DNA of 64,000 bases from contig CM065710.1 of assembly GCA_017654935.2 (NCBI GenBank), positions 30,813,539 through 30,877,538 on the forward strand, in the 5' to 3' direction. The DNA is from Phymorhynchus buccinoides. Taxonomy: Eukaryota; Mollusca; Gastropoda; Neogastropoda; Raphitomidae. The notes under the pieces were generated by a model. The model searched no databases. It had not been told where the DNA came from and worked only from the letters and a program-made list of their open reading frames with translations. A program made the position numbers and the translations under genes. Below are positions 57,645-64,000 of this stretch, piece after piece; position 1 is the stretch's first letter; every line of letters starts with the position of its first letter.

Positions 57645-58731
57645 CCCTCTAAGTCCAGCACTTAGAAATACTTCACTGAAAATTATGCCACTAAAAATCA
57701 ACATTATTTTGAACAAATTAGAACAAAAATAATGAAAACATTTTGATTTTGCCTTTTTTAAATTTTATTTGAGCATGTATCGTATACGACATGCCAGGCT
57801 TAAGGGACTTGAAAAGTCATAAGGCCTGGTGTATCATATATGATACAATGGGCAAGCTTCGTTGTTTTGCTTTTGTTGTTGTTGCGAAAATGGAAATATT
57901 AGTTTTAAGGTTAATTAACACATAAAAACACATTGCAGTTGATGCATTTGACACACGTCGACCCCTGGTAGTGTCCCTGCTGGCAGTGGTCAGTGGACCC
58001 CACACAGAGGCAGCCCAGTGATCGGACTCGATGAATCAAAATTATGGTTTTGGTGCCTCTTTGGCGATTCATTTAACTACAATGTCATCAGTAATAAGGT
58101 TTTTGCATTATTGATAAGGAGTTGTTAAATGTCCATCTGCATGAAGTGTGCCAGGGTGCCCATACTATCATAAAAACATAAAAATGCATTTTTTCTGAAG
58201 TACTTAGATTTTCTTCAAAAACATATAACATAAATGAACCTCGATACTAGTAACGTGGTCAAAATACTACAAACATGCTCCAAAATGTGTTTCTAATTCA
58301 TAAATACCAGCAATAATTACAATTAACATCTATGATGTTATCACAAATGCCCACAATTATACATATATGTCACATGGCATGTGTGTTAAGGTCTGCCCAA
58401 TGTGTCATATATGGTACACATGTTTTCTTTAAAATGCATTCCTTTTACCAAGTACATAGATGGAAATGAGCTTCTAGGCAACTAGCATTGTCAAAATGTA
58501 ATCAAATAAATGTGTGCATGTGAACATAAACTTAAATATATCTATATTTGATGTTACTACGAAGACCCAAAATGGCTAACACATTACACGACAAAACTGC
58601 TGTGCACGATGTACCATATATGACACATGTTTTTCAATGATGCACCAAAAGATTGGCATTTCTTTTTGGCTCACGTCCCGTTATGTAAAACAAAGTGAGT
58701 CTATTGTATCGTACATGTTCGGTTGTGTGTC

Positions 58732-58819
<88 letters not shown>

Positions 58820-58898
58820 GCGTCCATGGCCCCGACCTTTAACCTTGACTCAAACCTTAACGTTGTCATTTTCTCTAAACATATAAGGCGTTAGAGGG
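57645..58898. mobile_element. Candidate piggyBac-like non-autonomous element (TTAA-flanked)
   Basis: TTAA at 57641-57644 precedes CCCTCTAAG, and TTAGAGGG is followed by TTAA at 58899-58902, so CCCTCTAA/TTAGAGGG termini are bounded by TTAA on both sides, as piggyBac elements are. 1254 bp, no transposase frame. Inside are TGTATCATATATGATACA (57828-57848 area) and the related TGTGTCATATATGGTACACA, TGTACCATATATGACACA and TGTATCGTATACGACA, plus a long GT run (58738-58818). The TIR match is only 8 bp, so the assignment is structural and provisional. Confidence 0.5.
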
Positions 58899-59960
58899 TT
58901 AAAGTTAGCAGGATACTTGATTTTGACGTGAGCCTTCAAGTCACGACGATCAAAGCAGTCAGATACATTGATAAAGAACAAAATAAAGATAATCATTTGT
59001 TGCAGAGATTACTGTTGTGCAACCTTTAACCTTGACTCAGTCACACTCTTCAAACTAAAGAAGACACTCACTCTCCACTGAAACTTTAACGTTGTCGTTT
59101 TCTCCAAAAAAACATAAGATGTTAGAGGGTTAAAGTTAGCAGGATACTTGATTTTGACGTGAACCTTCAAGTCATGACGATCAAAGCAGTCAGATACATC
59201 GATAAGGAACAAAAGAAAGAAAATCATTTGTTGAAGAGATTACTGTTGTGTTGTACCGAGTAGATACTGGAAAGAAGACTCTCCATTAGATATACAAAAA
59301 CGCTCTTTAAAAAGAAACACAAGACTTCAGGTGTGTACAAATAGGTACATTTTAACGTCGTTAACTTATATTTTCTGTAACAAATGGATGTACCGAGTGT
59401 GTGCGTTGACGGCCCGGTTGTTTCGTTTTATTTGCGCCTTAGAGTTTGACAACGGTTGTTCGTGTTCATTCGCACATCATCTCTGCGCATGCAATACTTA
59501 GCCTATCGCACTTCCGGCAACAAGGCCTAGGCCTAGAGAATAAGAGATCACGCCTTACCTCATAATCAAGACGACGTACCTAACATTTAGCCCACATTCA
59601 TTTCAGTCTTGAAAAAAAATATACGGAAAATCCAGTGTTCATCGATTTCACTATGTTTTTCTGAAAGCTTGGTCAATATGCTTTTCAATTTTACTTGTTT
59701 GCCAAAAATAAAAATAGGGCTCCACTATGTTACATGCGCATATATAAACATACATATAATTAAATTTTAAAGAAAGGGGTAGGGGTAATTTAATGCACAG
59801 AAATAATTTAATTTACACAGTAAAATAACAATTATTTCTGTTTTCAGATGCACAAGTGTCTACATAACAGTATTCTCTCTATACAGGCATGGGAATTCCC
59901 ATGCCTGCTATAGTAATAAAAATCAGACGTGAGCCTTGAAGGCTTTGCCTCTTGTTTTAG
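58660..59960 (+). repeat. Dispersed repeat family, copy 2 (with internal tandem segment)
   Basis: Same orientation and landmarks as 28055-29145. AGCAGGATACTTGATTTTGA occurs at about 58907 and 59139, giving the internal ~232-bp duplication. A segment absent from copy 1 (about 59455-59620, with GCCTAGGCCTAGAG) is present. It ends at the palindrome AGGCATGGGAATTCCCATGC CT (59883-59905). No ORF. It overlaps the right end of the TTAA-bounded element, so the boundary between the two families is unclear. Confidence 0.85.
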
Positions 59961-60519
59961 ATTAGGATGGGTTTTGTTAGCAATGGTTTGGAATTGCTGG
60001 AACGTGTGAGATATCGAACGGGAATTGGCTAGTAAAACTCCATACACAGCATGGGAAAGCAAGGATATCAACTAGGACCACGTTTATTGTCTTGTGAAAG
60101 GTACTTGGTGGTTCCTGTTGTAGCTGCAGCTTTCATTTCGTTATTAGGAGAGGATAAATGTTATGTATAATATATGATGTGTGTGTCCCGAGAGGGTTAA
60201 CAGTGATTTTCATGACTTGGGTCTGATATTCTCCGTTAGTGAAAGATATAATAAGAAACTAGACTAAACACAAAAGAAACATTTCACCATTGTTGTGTAC
60301 CGTTAGCCCCAAGGCAAAACGTCAAGCTGAATGCGGGTTCCACAGCAATAAATCACAGCAGTAGTGAATGAAGAGATTTAAAAGCAACAAAGCGGATACA
60401 TCATTCCTTGTAAAAGGCCATAAATCAGAGAGACCGTAGTTACTGTAAACAAGTTTCCTGCATGTTTGCAAGTACGCGGCCACACACATAATCGCATTCT
60501 TGTGCACACAATTGGCCCT

Positions 60520-60746
<227 letters not shown>

Positions 60747-61264
60747 AAGCACATGGCTCACGCACATGGCATGTTTCATTCTACAGGCTATATAAGGTTC
60801 CTCTTGCTTGCTAATCGCTACTGTTACCTTCACAAAGTTTAAGATATGCAGAGTACATGTGTACATAAAACTTACAAAGGTGTGATACATTTTGATGAGC
60901 AGCTGATCAAGGACAATAGGAACATGACAGACACAACCGTAATGCTGTTGGCTTGGTGCATATTAGTGCTTGAATGTGATTAAATCAATTAACATATAAA
61001 TAACCTAATTAAATAAATAAATAAAATTAAATAAATTTTTAAAAAGAAAACAAGAAAAAAAAGGAAAAAAGAGAAGAGAAATAAATGAAAGAAAATGAAC
61101 AAAAAAACAAAAGACGAAAAATAGTGGAGGGAAAAAAATAACAAAAAAAATAACTACTGGATTTTGCTTGCTACAAAGCGCCCCTAATAAGGCGCACCCC
61201 TCTCATTTTTACAGAAAATGTAGATGTTGTTATTATGTGGTATAAGTGAGCAAACAAATTATAC

Positions 61265-61399
61265 AATGACGTTCAAAAGTTGACATACCAACGGTGCTTG
61301 CTTCTCTGTTACCCAAACAAATTAGCGCACACACACACACACAGTCACTTCTGTTCTCATATAATTAAGTTCTGGGAATCTCTCTCTCTCCCTCTTACA

Positions 61400-61488
<89 letters not shown>

Positions 61489-61543
61489 GCACGCACGCAC
61501 ACGCACGCACGCACACACGCACACGCACACACACACACGCACG

Positions 61544-61583
<40 letters not shown>

Positions 61584-61653
61584 TGAAAAAAATGACGTTC
61601 AGAAGTTGACATACCAACGGTGCTTGTTTCTTTGTTACCCAAACAAATTAGCA
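61265..61653. repeat. (CA)n array bracketed by 62-bp direct repeats
   Basis: ATGACGTTCAAAAGTTGACA...CCCAAACAAATTAGC at 61265-61327 recurs with four changes at 61591-61653. Between them are a CA array (61399-61580) with CACG modules. The neighbouring 60990-61150 is A-rich. Confidence 0.92.
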
Positions 61654-62398
61654 TCAAAGGAAGAATGAAAGGCCACAAGAAGAAAAACACTCTATGTATA
61701 TAAGCAAGAACCAGGGGGCATACGTATGTGCATGCGTACTGTATTAGCCGACCAGTGCACTTAGTGATAGAGGTTGAAACTGAATAGATTATGCTTGATT
61801 TTTGAGTGTCCAACGTTTGTAAACTTTTACAGTTTGTGCTCGTTTTGCAACTGTAGCTTTTACAAATATCGACACATTTTGATAATATTTGGCACACTTG
61901 TTCACAATCAACATACCTAGTGTTTGTTGTGTCAACATTGTAAACGATGCCTTAGTTTTGAAGTTATTGCATCTGAAATTATAAACATAACGAGGAACAC
62001 ATAATGGAAAATACTGATAACGCATTAAAAAAAGAACCAGAACAGTTATAAAAAAACACTGAAATGACAAAAGCTTCATATTATTTGTTTTACCATTATT
62101 TCAACTTATCGGATCTAACACGCTAAAACCGAAGGAGGAACACTTGCAAAAATGAATGATTATTAAAGCATTTTTTAAATATGCAAAAGTATTATTATAT
62201 TTAATAAAACTAAGCTCCATTGCAATAACTCAGTAGTTTCTGGAATGCTGCATGCTCTTGACATATTCCCGCCAAATTTGAAGTCCGTGACTGAAGAATT
62301 ACATGACATGTAAAAATAAGAACAACATGTTTTGGTTTTAAGACTGCACCTTACTATCCGTGCCCCTGTCTACTCCTCCCTCTCTCTATGCACAAAGG
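61654..62398. other. Unassigned sequence
   Basis: AT-rich; no gene or paired repeat recognised. Confidence 0.35.
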
Positions 62399-62399
62399 T

Positions 62400-64000
62400 T
62401 CACGGGTTTGTGCATTGGTTCATGAGATCTAAGAGGGTGAAGACAAACGGAGACATGTCTGCAACTCGGCGACACCGGTTTGGCCAATGTCTTGCATTCG
62501 TTTGACTACACCAACAGAGAAAATCTGAACTGATTTCATGCGGTAGTTCACAGGATATAAGGGTGAAGAGAAACAGGGACATGCCTGCCACTCGGCGACA
62601 TTTAACTCCTCCCTCTGAAGTGCTTCTGTCAAGCACAAATGTGGAAAATATGACTAGAGCGCCCATTGTTAGACCCCAACCACTGTCAAGGTCTACTGAA
62701 ATCCTTGACCTTGACCTTTGATCGGTACCCCATCATCAGAATTGCCACAAGCCACGGCTCTACATGCCCAGTTTGAAGAATGTAAATCCAACAGTGTAGA
62801 AGATAATAATAATTATGGTCCCTCAACGAAATTTATAAGGTTTCTAAGGTCATATGTTAAGGTCAAGGTCACTAGTTTGATAATTTATGCACGGATCTCT
62901 TCCTCTGTTTGTGATACACCACCACACCAAATTTGAAGCAATTCTGTCAAGCAGTTAGGGAGATGACCTTGGGACAGACAAAAAAACCCAAAAAAAACAA
63001 GTGGAGTGGCAGACATGTCAATTGCTCGTTTACCCTGTACCTGCCTGCCCCCCCCCCCCCTACCTCCCCCCCCCCCCACACACACATCTCAGCCCACCTG
63101 TAATTGCAAAAATGTAAAACATATTGCTAAAACACAAATTTGACACCTCCAAGGCCTACATCTTTGAGTCTGTGACCTACGGTCAATATTCTTGATCTTG
63201 ACCTTGACCTTTGTCACGAGGCTTCAAATGTCTGCCACTGCAGTCCATAGGTAATGCTAATCAAGAATATATGAGGTTATAAAGGGTGAACGCCCACTCG
63301 TGTTTGAACTACACTGACTGATAATAAAAGAGACAGGGTCAGAAGTCAAGGTCAAGGTCATCAAGGTCATCAATGCTTTGTTCCACACATGACCTTGCTG
63401 CAGTCTGCCTTTCTTGCCAAACTCAAAGACTGTCACAGCAAAACAAATGTGAAGATGTGGCTACATTGAGTCTTACCAAAAGCCACTGCATCTATATAGC
63501 AAGTTTCAACAGTGTATGACCACAAATGTCAAATATGTGTAGAAAGAAAATTCAGTTTTCAAGGTCAAACTCCAAGATCAAGTTCACCACGATTATAATT
63601 GTTCTGTTGGACTATCTCTACACATTGACAACAATTCAGTTTTCAAGGTCAAACTCCCAAGGTCAAGGTACCACGATAATAATTGTTCTGTTGGGCTATC
63701 TCACATTAGCGCACAAAATTTGAAGCGATTCTGTCAACTGGTCATCGAGATACATCTCGGACATGAAATATATAGCGCAAAGAAGGAGATTTCGGTATTC
63801 AAGGTCAAAGTCAGCACGCCAACAATTTATGTTTGGGTGTCTTCTATTCTAAGTCATGCACTACCAAACAACGTTTGAAGCCATTCTATCAAGCAAACAT
63901 GTAAACAATAAAGCTAAAACATCAAATTTTAGACCCCAACCACTTTCAAGGTCTACTGATGTTCTTGACCTTGATCTTGACCTTGATCGCTTCCCCATAT
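62400..64000. repeat. AGGTCA-rich dispersed repeat region, reaching the right edge
   Basis: Recurrent TTGACCTTGACCTTTG and TCAAGGTCAAGGTCA strings (about 62704-62720, 62866-62872, 63196-63212, 63346-63370, 63560, 63650-63670, 63805, 63966-63985), with common connecting phrases such as AAATTTGAAGC.ATTCTGTCAA and AGACCCCAACCACT.TCAAGG (62674 and 63932). 63545-63720 holds two ~86-bp units starting TTCAGTTTTCAAGGTCAAAC. Poly-C runs at 63049-63077. No coding frame. Confidence 0.8.

Overview
This is eukaryotic, repeat-dominated DNA. The best fit is a marine mollusc, probably a gastropod; that is inference. It rests on intronless, lineage-expanded class A receptor genes, many decayed non-LTR retrotransposons (LINEs), very dense CA/CT microsatellites, and diffuse repeats rich in AGGTCA half-sites. 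I see no prokaryotic operon, CRISPR array, rRNA or convincing functional tRNA. Two runs of exactly 500 N (23528-24027 and 48199-48698) are scaffold gaps of placeholder size. Several blocks look indel-noisy (about 18.7-23.5, 29.1-29.9, 36.1-37.3, 42.3-43.5 and 45.7-48 kb), so frames there should be treated with caution.

The only convincing intact protein gene is a single-exon, 325-residue rhodopsin-like GPCR at 4529-5506 (+). Three decayed relatives lie in the window: 21235-22230 (+), 36601-37917 (-) and 41872-43620 (-). Together they form a nested inverted duplication. Block A is a LINE 3' end, a receptor and its downstream flank (4.1-6.2 kb), matched in reverse by 43.97-40.63 kb. Block B (6.70-7.00 kb) is matched in reverse by 38.61-38.35 kb. 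Block C is an 80-bp satellite, a receptor pseudogene and a 69-bp satellite (18.7-22.65 kb), matched in reverse by 38.09-36.14 kb. The order A-B-C ... C'-B'-A' is preserved. The left arm is inflated by LINE debris (8.7-11.9 and 15.3-16.3 kb) and by a satellite expansion.

The most unusual element is the 69-bp satellite. It reads as 23-residue copies of the receptor's own helix-8/C-terminal tail, so the 3' end of a receptor gene has become a tandem array in both C copies. The 80-bp satellite sits directly against the 5' end of the same two pseudogenes.

The rest is mobile-element debris: LINE pieces with endonuclease, RT-tail, RNase H and zf-RVT-like segments; foldback and palindromic MITEs in two or three copies; a 180-bp MITE inserted in a LINE ORF with a clear target-site duplication; a TTAA-bounded piggyBac-like element at 57.6-58.9 kb; minisatellites of 39, 52, 64, 65, 74 and 80 bp; and a right edge (62.4-64 kb) rich in AGGTCA half-sites. 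About 11.9-15.3, 16.3-18.7, 26.1-28.0 and 31.4-33.6 kb contain nothing I can assign.
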